The translations under genes and the position numbers were made by a program. This document shows positions 1 to 6,912 of a stretch of 64,000 nucleotides of DNA, piece by piece. Position 1 is the stretch's first letter. Every line of letters begins with the position of its first letter. Under the pieces are notes generated by a model. It was not told the DNA's origin and did no database searches. It saw only the letters and a program-made list of their open reading frames with translations. The stretch comes from an uncultured Verrucomicrobiales bacterium (GTDB lineage Bacteria; Verrucomicrobiota; Verrucomicrobiia; Verrucomicrobiales; Akkermansiaceae): assembly GCA_937893015.1 (NCBI GenBank), contig CALBJX010000077.1:1-64000 (forward strand), read 5' to 3'.

Positions 1-34
1 CTTCGTACATCGTACATCGTACTTCGTACATTCA
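1..34. repeat. Heptad tandem repeat downstream of thiE
   Basis: Four to five imperfect copies of the 7-base word CWTCGTA run from the left edge to just before the thiE stop codon. The same word family is found at 5276-5471, so this is probably one arm of the same kind of element, cut by the window edge. Confidence 0.7.
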
Positions 35-48
35 GTTCGACAAATCGC

Positions 49-681
49 TCATTTGCCAAGCTGCCTTTGCACGTCCTGCGCGGCGGCGGCGATATCGGGC
101 TGTTGCAGGAGCCAGGAGACGATGACGACGCGGCGTGCCCCGGCAGCGATCACGGCGGGGAGAGTGTCGGCGTTGATGCCGCCGATGCAGAAGACGGGCA
201 TGTCCCCCGCCGCGGCCTGCACAGCGGCAATGTCCTGCAGGCCGATGGAGGGGCGACCGGGCTTGGTGCCCGTGGGGAACAGGGGGCCGAAGCCGATGTA
301 GTCCGCACCCTCGGCATGCGCGGTGGCGGCCTGCTCCGGGCTGTGGGTGGAGCGACCGACAATCATCTTGTCACCCACGATGGCACGCACGGAGGCCAGC
401 GTGCCGCCGTCCTGCCCCACATGCACGGCATCCGCACCGATAGCGGCGGCCATCTCGGGATAGTCGTTGAGCACGAAAATCGCGCCGCCCTCGCGGCAGA
501 TGCCCTGCATGAGCACCGCCAGCTCGCGCACCATGTCGAGGGCCACGCCCTTGGCACGCAGCTGGATGATGCGCACGCCGCCCGCGATGAGGGCGCGCGT
601 CCGTTCCTCCACCTGTTCGGGGCGGGTATAGCCCATATCCACGATGCCGTACAGACGGCAGCTTTGCAGCAGCGTTCTCAT
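49..681 (-). CDS. thiE: Thiamine-phosphate synthase
   Basis: Joins the pyrimidine (HMP-PP) and thiazole (THZ-P) halves to make thiamine phosphate in the cytoplasm. The 210-residue product is the normal TIM-barrel length for ThiE and shows QLRAK, the NDYPE segment, DAVHVGQDG, the STHS loop, the IGFGPLFPTGTKPG phosphate-binding loop and IGGIN near the end. An in-frame ATG lies 18 codons upstream (735), but the conserved part starts right after the ATG at 681, so I chose 681. It is divergent from thi4, which makes the thiazole moiety, so the two form a functional pair. I see no TPP riboswitch in the 98-base gap between them. Confidence 0.95.
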   Translation of the reverse strand: MRTLLQSCRLYGIVDMGYTRPEQVEERTRALIAGGVRIIQLRAKGVALDMVRELAVLMQGICREGGAIFVLNDYPEMAAAIGADAVHVGQDGGTLASVRAIVGDKMIVGRSTHSPEQAATAHAEGADYIGFGPLFPTGTKPGRPSIGLQDIAAVQAAAGDMPVFCIGGINADTLPAVIAAGARRVVIVSWLLQQPDIAAAAQDVQRQLGK

Positions 682-728
682 GCGCCCTACTCTGCCACAA
701 AAAGCGCTCCGGAGCAACAAAAATCGCA

Positions 729-757
729 TTGACAAAAACCGACTACTGCGGTAGGAT
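729..757 (+). promoter_or_regulatory. Promoter of thi4
   Basis: TTGACA at 729-734, 17-base spacer, TAGGAT at 752-757. It leaves about 16 bases of leader before the ATG at 780. Confidence 0.7.
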
Positions 758-779
758 TTTCCACACAGTTTTAATCATC

Positions 780-1550
780 ATGGAAACGCTCATCTCCCAA
801 GGCATCATTGACTCGTATTTCAACAAGCTCACCAACTGTCTGGAGCTGGATGCCGCCATCGTCGGCGGCGGTCCTTCCGGCATCGTGGCGGCGTACTATC
901 TCGCCAAGGCGGGTCACAAGGTGGCGCTGTTTGACCGCAAACTTTCCCCCGGCGGCGGCATGTGGGGCGGAGCCATGATGTTCAACGACATCGTGATTCA
1001 GGAGGAGGCGCTGCCCATCATTCAGGAGCTCGGTCTCTGCTACAAGCCCTACAAGAACGGCACCTACATCGTGGATTCCGTGCATGCGACCTCCGGCCTG
1101 CTCTATCAGGCGACGAAGGCGGGTGCCGTCATCTTCAACTGCTACTCCGTGGAGGACGTGGTGTATAAGCAGGGCCGCGTGGGCGGCGTGGTGGTGAACT
1201 GGACCCCCGTGCTGCGCGAGGGTCTGCATGTGGACCCGCTGACCATCATCTCCAAGACCGTGCTGGACGGCACGGGCCATGACTGCGAAATCTCCAAGAC
1301 AGTTGCCCGCAAGAACGGCGTGAAACTCAACACCCCCACGGGCGGTGTGGCAGGCGAGATGAGCATGGATGCCGCCGAGGGCGAGCGCACCACCATCGAG
1401 AACACCAAGGAGATTTACCCCGGTCTTTTCGTCTCCGGCATGGCGGCCAATGGCGTGAGCGGCAGCTTCCGCATGGGCCCCATCTTCGGCGGCATGCTGA
1501 TGAGCGGCAAGAAGGTGGCCGAACTGATGAGCGCCGCCATCAAGGGCTGA
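780..1550 (+). CDS. thi4: Thiazole synthase, Thi4 family
   Basis: Builds the thiazole phosphate precursor of thiamine from NAD and glycine. The 256-residue protein opens with an FAD/NAD-type Rossmann fold (GGGPSG at residues 29-34), followed by SPGGGMWGGAMMF and a C-terminal GMAANGVSGSFRMGPIFGGM block typical of Thi4. The reading frame extends upstream, but the conserved start METLIS and the promoter fit ATG 780. In yeast and plant Thi4 the residue just before the GHD motif is, as I recall it, a sulfur-donating cysteine. Here that segment reads DGTGHDCEI, with threonine at the site and a cysteine after GHD. That suggests a sulfide-using, catalytic (non-suicide) enzyme, but the alignment is from memory. 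Confidence 0.93.
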   Translation: METLISQGIIDSYFNKLTNCLELDAAIVGGGPSGIVAAYYLAKAGHKVALFDRKLSPGGGMWGGAMMFNDIVIQEEALPIIQELGLCYKPYKNGTYIVDSVHATSGLLYQATKAGAVIFNCYSVEDVVYKQGRVGGVVVNWTPVLREGLHVDPLTIISKTVLDGTGHDCEISKTVARKNGVKLNTPTGGVAGEMSMDAAEGERTTIENTKEIYPGLFVSGMAANGVSGSFRMGPIFGGMLMSGKKVAELMSAAIKG

Positions 1551-1561
1551 GGGGATTGGGG

Positions 1562-1600
1562 AATGACAAATTGAAGGTTTGTGCGGCTTGCGCCGCAAAG
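1562..1600. repeat. Short heptad-like repeat and GC hairpin after thi4
   Basis: A weak 7-base periodicity is followed by a GTGCGGC...GCCGCA hairpin immediately before the thi4 terminator. It is a minimal version of the intergenic modules seen elsewhere in the window. Confidence 0.45.
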
Positions 1601-1604
1601 TTAG

Positions 1605-1639
1605 AAAAATGGTCTGACGGCAACGTCAGGCCATTTTTG
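1605..1639 (+). terminator. Terminator of thi4, TCTGACG core
   Basis: AAAAATGG and CCATTTTT flank TCTGACG...CGTCAGG, followed by a T-run. It is one of eight hairpins here sharing the CTGAC/GTCAG core. Confidence 0.8.
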
Positions 1640-1722
1640 TTCCATGGGCTATCAGGGCATATTATATTTTGAAGAAAGGGAGCTTGCGGCGGGTCTTTTC
1701 TTGTAAACAACCCGATTCCCGC

Positions 1723-2001
1723 ATGAAGAATATTACCCGATACACTTACGAGAACACGGATTTCCAAGGCTGGCGTGTGAGCATCCAACGCTGCGGCCGC
1801 ATCATCACCCGCTATTTTTCTGACCTGCAATACGGCTCGGAGGAAGTGTCGCAACAGGAGGCCATCGCCTACCGCGACCGCGTGTTTGCCGAAATGAGCC
1901 GCCGCAGGGACGACCTGCCCCAGTTCATGGATGAGGAGCTGGCTCGCCTCCAGGATTTGCTGCGAGAAAAAGAAACCCGCGGGGGCTTCAGTCCTCTGTG
2001 A
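1723..2001 (+). CDS. Small AP2-like domain protein
   Basis: 92 residues. The middle reads GWRVSIQRCGRIITRYFSD, then QYGSEE, QQEAIAYRDRVF. This resembles the single AP2/ERF-like DNA-binding module found in some bacterial proteins: strands with R-x-G, an F-x-D turn, then an Ala/Tyr helix. The longer frame begins at 1669, but the ATG at 1723 sits just before the conserved part. The 3' end overlaps the convergent gene at 1988 by 14 bases. I read it as a possible DNA-binding protein; its target is unknown, and the AP2 match is motif-level only. Confidence 0.6.
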   Translation: MKNITRYTYENTDFQGWRVSIQRCGRIITRYFSDLQYGSEEVSQQEAIAYRDRVFAEMSRRRDDLPQFMDEELARLQDLLREKETRGGFSPL

Positions 2002-2383
2002 CAATCTGCGTGTAGAGCAGTTCTTTCAGCTCGGCGTTGTCGTAGTAGTTGCAATCCTCCAGACGGGAGAGCTGGGCGGCGAGACGCTGGAGCAGCTCGA
2101 CGAGAGGCTGTTTCACCCCATCCGTGTTGCTGATGTAGTCCCACAGGGCGGCATCATCCGCGCCGAAAAGGTCGCTCTGCTTTTTCTGGCTGCGGCGCAG
2201 GGCGGAAAGAATGCCCTTCACATCGTCGGCAGAGCGCAGGTTTTCCAGCAGTTCCACCTCATCCGTCAGGGCCTCGCGCAGTTTCGCGCAGGTCTCCTCG
2301 GGGCTGTCCGCCGCGAACGCAGCGGGAGCGATGCAAGCAGCGAGAGCGACGGAACAGGCAAAGGGAAAAGCGGCGTGCGTCAT
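1988..2383 (-). CDS. Small secreted helical protein
   Basis: 131 residues with a clear signal peptide (hydrophobic stretch ending PAAFAA, about residue 25) and then a mostly helical, acidic domain. The tail pattern LSRLEDCNYYDNAELKELL resembles LARLEEAEFFGCDALRTVF in the secreted protein at 47908-48519, so the two may be distant paralogues. No known family recognised. A textbook promoter lies right upstream. Confidence 0.7.
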   Translation of the reverse strand: MTHAAFPFACSVALAACIAPAAFAADSPEETCAKLREALTDEVELLENLRSADDVKGILSALRRSQKKQSDLFGADDAALWDYISNTDGVKQPLVELLQRLAAQLSRLEDCNYYDNAELKELLYTQIVTED

Positions 2384-2389
2384 GTGCGC

Positions 2390-2418
2390 ATTCTATGACA
2401 AAAAGTGTTATCTGTCAA
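2390..2418 (-). promoter_or_regulatory. Promoter of secreted protein gene at 1988-2383
   Basis: On the minus strand: TTGACA (2413-2418), 17-base spacer, TAGAAT (2390-2395), then only 6 bases to the ATG. This implies a leaderless transcript. Confidence 0.8.
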
Positions 2419-2420
2419 GC

Positions 2421-3371
2421 TCACAGCAGATTACCATCCGCGTAATCCGCAGCCATGAGCCCCGCGCCGAGCAACCCCGCATCCGCGCCGAACTGCGCCG
2501 GCAACAGGCGGATATCCTCCGCATGGACGGGGAAGAGCTGTTCTTTCAGCGCACGCTCCAGCGGGTCGAAGAGCAAATCTCCCGCCTTTGCTACACCGCC
2601 GCCGATGATGAAAGCCTCCGGCACGAAGGCGTACATCATGTTCATGATGAGGCAGGCGAGCTTTTCCGCAAAATCCGTGTACACGTGCGCGGCGATAGCA
2701 TCCCCGCCGCGGGCGGCGAGCTCCAGCTTGTAGGGAGTGCAGTCCGCCGCCGTTTTCACGATACCCGTGGCGGCATAGCGAGCCACGGCATCCGCAGCCA
2801 TCTCGTTGTTGCCGATGTATTCCTCAATCGCCCCGCGGTTGCCGAAGGTGCCCACGCGGCCGTTGTAGCAGATACTCGTCTGCCCCAGCTCGGCGGCGGA
2901 GACACGGCGGCCGCGCAGCATGCGGTCGTGGATGACGATGCAACCGCCGATACCCGTGCCGAGCGTCAGGCAGCAGAGGCTTTCCAACCCCTGCCCTGCA
3001 CCGCGCTTCCATTCCGCATAGCCCATGGCGTTGGCATCGTTGTCCAGCACCACGGGCAGATCGAGGGCCTTCTCCATCACCTCGCGCACGGGTACCTCGT
3101 GGTTCCACACCGGCACGTTGGTGAGCTGGTAGAGCACGCCCTTGCCGAAATCCACCCAGCCGGGCATGCCGAGCCCCACGGCGGCCACATCGGGGTGCTT
3201 TTCTTTCAGCCCGCGCAGCGTGTCGCACATGGCCGCCATGATGGCCTCGGGGCTATCATACGCCTGCGTCGGCAGGGGTGTTGCCTTGTCGATAATCTCC
3301 ACCCCGCGGGTGACGCCGATTTTGATGCTCGTGCCGCCGAAATCCACGGCCAATGCTGCGCGTTCGTTCAT
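2421..3371 (-). CDS. ROK-family sugar kinase (glucokinase-like)
   Basis: 316 residues, normal for ROK kinases, which phosphorylate glucose or related hexoses with ATP. N-terminal phosphate loop DFGGTS at residues 10-15, probable catalytic Asp112 in LDNDANAMG, and a second ATP loop LGTGIGGC at 137-144. In most ROK proteins a CxCGxxGCxE zinc motif follows; here the equivalent stretch (about 168-184) reads GRVGTFGNRGAIEE and has none of those cysteines, although GNRG-x-x-E is kept. It is therefore a zinc-less ROK variant, and substrate cannot be read from sequence. It could act on glucose or N-acetylglucosamine/mannosamine. Confidence 0.88.
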   Translation of the reverse strand: MNERAALAVDFGGTSIKIGVTRGVEIIDKATPLPTQAYDSPEAIMAAMCDTLRGLKEKHPDVAAVGLGMPGWVDFGKGVLYQLTNVPVWNHEVPVREVMEKALDLPVVLDNDANAMGYAEWKRGAGQGLESLCCLTLGTGIGGCIVIHDRMLRGRRVSAAELGQTSICYNGRVGTFGNRGAIEEYIGNNEMAADAVARYAATGIVKTAADCTPYKLELAARGGDAIAAHVYTDFAEKLACLIMNMMYAFVPEAFIIGGGVAKAGDLLFDPLERALKEQLFPVHAEDIRLLPAQFGADAGLLGAGLMAADYADGNLL

Positions 3372-3377
3372 GAGCGT

Positions 3378-3406
3378 ATCCTAGCACCGCATGGGCGCAG
3401 AGGCAA
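3378..3406 (-). promoter_or_regulatory. Promoter of ROK kinase gene
   Basis: Minus strand TTGCCT (3401-3406), 17-base spacer, TAGGAT (3378-3383), 6 bases to ATG. Confidence 0.7.
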
Positions 3407-3480
3407 GGAGAAAGAGTTTGGTGCGGAATCAGCATCAGGAAACATGCGAGAAGCGAGGTGCCGTGAGGCCGGCGCGAATC

Positions 3481-3761
3481 AACCCCTGCGGGGTATGTGG
3501 GAAGGTGCCACCATTTGTTATAGGGGAAAGTGGTAAAAAATTCGGCAGCACTTCGTGCTGCGGGGGGCACGGAATCGGGCAAGCGGGATTGCTTCGCTGC
3601 CGCCTCACGGCAGCTCACCCCTACGGGGCGGCGTCTAAGCCGCAGGCTAATCGGGCTCCGAGCCCTCGCCCGCTTTCCCCCTTCGGGGCCGCCCCCTCGG
3701 TCCCGCTGCGCGGGACTTCCCCCGCAGAAGTGTCTGCGGGACTCGGGGCTGGGAAGCGCAC
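3481..3761. repeat. Hairpin-rich direct repeat, copy A
   Basis: Non-coding tandem repeat unit of 281 bases. It starts at CCCCTGCGGGGTATGTGGGA and contains many small palindromes (GGCAGCACTTCGTGCTGC, CCCGCTGCGCGGGA, CCCGCAGAAGTGTCTGCGGG). At 3572-3590 it holds an exact 19-base copy of the 3' end of the nearby tRNA-Pro plus one flanking base. Relative to copy B it has an extra segment at roughly 3591-3680. Confidence 0.8.
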
Positions 3762-3972
3762 AACCCCTGCGAGGTATGTGGGAAGGTGCCACCATTTGTT
3801 ATAGGGGAAAGTGGTAAAAAATTCGGCAGCACTTCGTGCTGCGGGGTGCACGGAATCGGGCAAGCGGGATTCCCCCTCCGGGGCCGCCCCCTCGGTCCCG
3901 CTGCGCGGGACTTCCCCCGCAGAAGTGTCTGCGGGACTCGGGGCTGGGAAGCGCACTGCGCTTCCCAGCCCA
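3762..3972. repeat. Hairpin-rich direct repeat, copy B
   Basis: Second copy, 211 bases, near identical to A outside the missing segment. The tRNA-Pro 3' end copy is at 3853-3872. A third partial start (CCCCTGCGGGGT) follows at about 3976, and a partial inverted copy of the tRNA end lies at 3999-4016. The whole 3372-4053 gap has no convincing gene. Confidence 0.8.
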
Positions 3973-4016
3973 CAACCCCTGCGGGGTCTTGTGGGGCTGA
4001 ATCCGCTTGCCCGAAC

Positions 4017-4050
4017 AAAAAAGGCTCAGCCTTGCGGCTGAGCCTTTTTT
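4017..4050 (-). terminator. Terminator of tRNA-Pro
   Basis: AAGGCTCAGCC-TTGC-GGCTGAGCCTT stem; on the minus strand it is followed by a T-run. Confidence 0.85.
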
Positions 4051-4053
4051 GAA

Positions 4054-4127
4054 TCGGGCAAGCGGGATTCGAACCCACGACCCCTTGCACCCCATGCAAG
4101 TGCGCTACCAGACTGCGCTACTGCCCG
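4054..4127 (-). tRNA. tRNA-Pro (anticodon GGG)
   Basis: A 74-nt cloverleaf can be drawn: acceptor CGGGCAG paired with TTGCCCG (a G-U pair at 7-66), D arm GCGC/GCGC, anticodon stem CTTGC/GCAAG with loop ATGGGGT giving anticodon GGG and G37, T arm GTGGG-TTCGAAT-CCCGC, discriminator A. The C1-G72 pair, A73 and G37 suit proline. CCA is not encoded. The 3' end is duplicated in the repeats to the left (3572, 3853). Confidence 0.93.
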
Positions 4128-4168
4128 ATGTTGTTGTGTCGTTACCCTTGCGGACTGGCGACGGGCGA

Positions 4169-4197
4169 AGTATACAGCAGGTTTTTGGTATTGTCAA
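4169..4197 (-). promoter_or_regulatory. Promoter of tRNA-Pro
   Basis: Minus strand TTGACA (4192-4197), 17-base spacer, TATACT (4169-4174): near consensus. Its -35 box overlaps that of the divergent argC promoter almost base for base. Confidence 0.85.
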
Positions 4198-4219
4198 CGA
4201 TTTTTTTTCATGATATGCT
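4191..4219 (+). promoter_or_regulatory. Promoter of argC
   Basis: TTGTCA (4191-4196), 17-base spacer, TATGCT (4214-4219), 10 bases to ATG 4230. It supports that start over the longer frame beginning at 4128, inside the promoter region. Confidence 0.75.
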
Positions 4220-4229
4220 CTTTTTTGTC

Positions 4230-5273
4230 ATGAGACGTGTGAAAACAGCTGTTGTCGGCGCGAGCGGTTATACGGGTCAGGAGTTGATGCGCATCCTGTT
4301 ACGTCATCCGGGCGTGGAGTTGGTGTGCGCAACCTCGCGTCAGTATGCGGGGCAACGAGTGGCGGATTTGTTCCCGCGTTTCCGCCATGTGCCCGGTGCA
4401 GAGCTGGTGTTTACGGATTCTGATGCGGCGGCGATTGCCGCGACGGGGGCGGAGGCGGCGTTTCTGGCGCTGCCGCATGGTGTGTCCGCATCCTACGGGC
4501 GTGCGTTGGTGGAGGCGGGCCTGCGCGTGATTGATTTGTCCGCGGATTTCCGCTTGAACTCCCCCGCCGTGTATGAAGAGTTTTACGGCAAGCCCCACCC
4601 CGACCCCGAGCTGATGCAGGAGGCGGTGTACGGCATGCCTGAGTGGCACCGAGAGGAAATCAAAACCTCCCGCATCATCGGCTCGCCCGGTTGTTACCCG
4701 ACGAGCATTCTGCTGCCGCTCATCCCCCTGCTCCGCGCGGGGCTGGTACTGCCGCAGGATATCGTGGTGAACAGCGGCAGCGGTGTCTCCGGCGCGGGGC
4801 GCAAGGCGGATGTGCAGTACCATTTCTGCGAGTGCAACGAGAGCATGCGTGCCTATGGTGTGCCGCGTCACCGCCACCTCTCCGAGATTGAGCAGGAGCT
4901 CTCTCTTGCCGCGGGCGAGGAGGTGGTCATCACCTTTACGCCGCATCTCATGCCCGTGAACACGGGCATCGAGACGACGATCGTTGCCAAGCTCGCCCCC
5001 GACGTGACCGCGGACGACCTGACTGCCTGCTACGAAAAGGCCTATGCGAACGCCCCCTTCGTGCGCCTGCTGGGCGCCGGCAAGCCCGCCGACACGAAGA
5101 ATGTGACGCGCACGAACTTCGTGGACATCGGTTGGGCGGTGGACTCCCGCACGCATCGAGCCGTGCTCATGAGTGCCGAGGACAATGTCATCAAGGGCGC
5201 GGGCGGCCAAGGTGTGCATGCCTTCAACATCATGTTCGGCTTCGATGAGACGGAAGGTCTGTGGCTGATTTAA
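4230..5273 (+). CDS. argC: N-acetyl-gamma-glutamyl-phosphate reductase
   Basis: Third step of arginine/ornithine synthesis: NADPH-dependent reduction of N-acetylglutamyl phosphate to the semialdehyde. 347 residues, the usual length. N-terminal Rossmann motif GASGYTGQEL, LPHGVS, the catalytic-cysteine segment GSPGCYPTS, VSGAGRK, and the C-terminal NVIKGAGGQGVHAFNIM. The frame is open back to 4128, but the promoter's -10 box is at 4214-4219 and ATG 4230 directly precedes the conserved VKTAVVGASG. No other arg gene is adjacent, so it is probably a single-gene unit. Confidence 0.96.
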   Translation: MRRVKTAVVGASGYTGQELMRILLRHPGVELVCATSRQYAGQRVADLFPRFRHVPGAELVFTDSDAAAIAATGAEAAFLALPHGVSASYGRALVEAGLRVIDLSADFRLNSPAVYEEFYGKPHPDPELMQEAVYGMPEWHREEIKTSRIIGSPGCYPTSILLPLIPLLRAGLVLPQDIVVNSGSGVSGAGRKADVQYHFCECNESMRAYGVPRHRHLSEIEQELSLAAGEEVVITFTPHLMPVNTGIETTIVAKLAPDVTADDLTACYEKAYANAPFVRLLGAGKPADTKNVTRTNFVDIGWAVDSRTHRAVLMSAEDNVIKGAGGQGVHAFNIMFGFDETEGLWLI

Positions 5274-5275
5274 AT

Positions 5276-5471
5276 ATGTACGATGTACGAAGTACGAAGT
5301 ACGAAGTTAAATTCAGACGCGGCTGCGCCGCGTCAGGAAAAGGGACAAAGGACGCAAAGCGCGTATGAAAGGCTGGCTATTGATGAACGCTTTGCATCCT
5401 TCTTCCCTTTTTCCTGCGAGCGTAGCGAGCGGAACTCAAACTTCGTACATCGTACCTCGTACATCGTACAT
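5276..5471. repeat. Long inverted-repeat element with heptad arms
   Basis: Left arm 5276-5308 is built from the 7-base words ATGTACG/AAGTACG. Right arm 5439-5471 is its inverted complement, matching at 31 of 33 positions. Nested inside are a GACGCGGCTGCGCCGCGTC hairpin, a GCGAGCGTAGCGAGCGG hairpin, and an imperfect inverted pair around GCAAAGCG...CGCTTTGC. The whole of it can fold as one roughly 195-base stem. It fills most of the gap between argC and the regulator gene. Confidence 0.8.
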
Positions 5472-5509
5472 TCCTATCTATCTTCATTCATCAACCATCC
5501 CCCTGCTCC

Positions 5510-6901
5510 ATGCGTCCGCTGCTCCTGATTGTCGATGACGAAAAATCCACCCGCGATGTGCTCTGCACCGCGCTGGAGGATGATTATGAGGTGTACCCTG
5601 CCGCCAACGGCAAGGCCGCGCGTGCGATTCTGGAGAGCGAGCCCATCGACCTGCTGCTCACCGACCTGCGTCTGGGCGGAGAGAGCGGCATGGACATCAT
5701 CGACTTCGCCCAAGAGCTGCCGGAGCCGCCGCTCTGCATCATGATGACGGCCTACGGCAGCGATGCCGTGGCGGCGGAAGCGAAGCAACACGGGGCGTAC
5801 TACTTCCTCACCAAACCGCTCAACCTCGACGAGGTGGAGCTGCTGCTCTCCCGCGCGAGCCGTGCCCGCGAGCTGGAGACGACCAACCGCGAGCTCACCA
5901 CACAGCTGCACCCCGCGGGCGGGCTGGACCGCATGCTGGGCGACAGCCCCGCCATGCAGAGCCTCTTCAACAGCATCCGCCGCGTCGCGCCGACCACGGC
6001 TTCCGTGCTCGTCACGGGTGAGACGGGCACCGGCAAGGAGCTCGTCGCCCGCGCCATCCACACGCTCTCCGAGCGCAGCGGCAAGTTTGTGGCTGTCAAC
6101 TGTGCCGCGCTCTCCCCGCAACTGATGGAAAGCGAGCTGTTCGGCCATGAAAAAGGGGCCTTCACGGGGGCTGTCCAACGCCGCCTCGGGCGATTTGAGG
6201 AAGCGGACGGCGGCACCATTTTCCTCGATGAAATCGGCGAAATCGACCTTCCGACACAGGTGAAGCTGCTGCGCGTGCTCTCCGAACACACCATTCAGCG
6301 CGTGGGCGGCAACACGGATATTCCCGTCCGCACACGCGTGATAGCAGCCACCAACCGCGATTTGGAGGCCATGGTGGCGGCAGGCACATTCCGGCTCGAC
6401 CTCTACCAGCGTCTCAATGTCATCTCCCTGCATCTGCCCCCCCTGCGCGAACGCAAGGAGGACATCGTGCTCATGGCCAACGCCTTCCTGAAAGAGTTCT
6501 GCACGGAAAACAGGAAGGAGCAGAAAAACTTCTCCCGCGCAGCGCTGGATGCCCTGCTCGCCTTCTCATGGCCGGGCAACGTGCGCCAGCTGCGTGCCGC
6601 AGCAGAGCATGCCGTGGTGATGAGCACGGGAAGAGAAGTCCAAACGACGGATTTGCCCGATTACCTGCGCTCCGGACCGGCGGAGGAACAAGCAGCGCAA
6701 AATTATGCACCGCTGGCGGACTTTGAGCTTGAAAACGCCCCCTCTCTTAACCTAGAATATATCGAGCAACGCGCCATTCTGCTGGCTCTGCAACGTTGTG
6801 CGGGCAACCGCTCCCGCGCGGCGGAACTGCTCGGCATCAACCGCCGCACGCTCCAGCGCAAAATGGCCGATAAACCGAACCTTTTCCGTCTCTATCTCTG
6901 A
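5510..6901 (+). CDS. Sigma-54-dependent response regulator, NtrC family
   Basis: 463 residues. Receiver domain 1-120 with DD at 9-10, phospho-acceptor Asp52 and Lys102. AAA+ domain about 140-370 with Walker A GETGTGKE (170-177), the sigma-54 contact loop GAFTGA (216-221) and Walker B GGTIFLDEIGE. C-terminal Fis-type helix-turn-helix ending NRSRAAELLGINRRTLQRK. It should activate RpoN promoters by ATP hydrolysis once phosphorylated. No partner histidine kinase is adjacent, so the signal is unknown. It lies just upstream of a membrane protein gene and may be co-transcribed with it. Confidence 0.95.
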   Translation: MRPLLLIVDDEKSTRDVLCTALEDDYEVYPAANGKAARAILESEPIDLLLTDLRLGGESGMDIIDFAQELPEPPLCIMMTAYGSDAVAAEAKQHGAYYFLTKPLNLDEVELLLSRASRARELETTNRELTTQLHPAGGLDRMLGDSPAMQSLFNSIRRVAPTTASVLVTGETGTGKELVARAIHTLSERSGKFVAVNCAALSPQLMESELFGHEKGAFTGAVQRRLGRFEEADGGTIFLDEIGEIDLPTQVKLLRVLSEHTIQRVGGNTDIPVRTRVIAATNRDLEAMVAAGTFRLDLYQRLNVISLHLPPLRERKEDIVLMANAFLKEFCTENRKEQKNFSRAALDALLAFSWPGNVRQLRAAAEHAVVMSTGREVQTTDLPDYLRSGPAEEQAAQNYAPLADFELENAPSLNLEYIEQRAILLALQRCAGNRSRAAELLGINRRTLQRKMADKPNLFRLYL

Positions 6902-6912
6902 CACACACGCAT

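Noticed and set aside
682..779. TPP riboswitch between thiE and thi4
   Set aside because: The 98-base gap is too short and has neither the CUGAGA nor the paired GGGGUGC-type THI-box core; it holds a plain promoter.
3391..4099. Several frames in the repeat region (for example 3647-4099, 3786-4052)
   Set aside because: They translate the hairpins in multiple frames and differ between the two repeat copies; no signal of coding.
5283..5528. 81-codon frame over the inverted-repeat element
   Set aside because: It translates the heptad repeats and a hairpin; the neighbouring regulator starts inside it.
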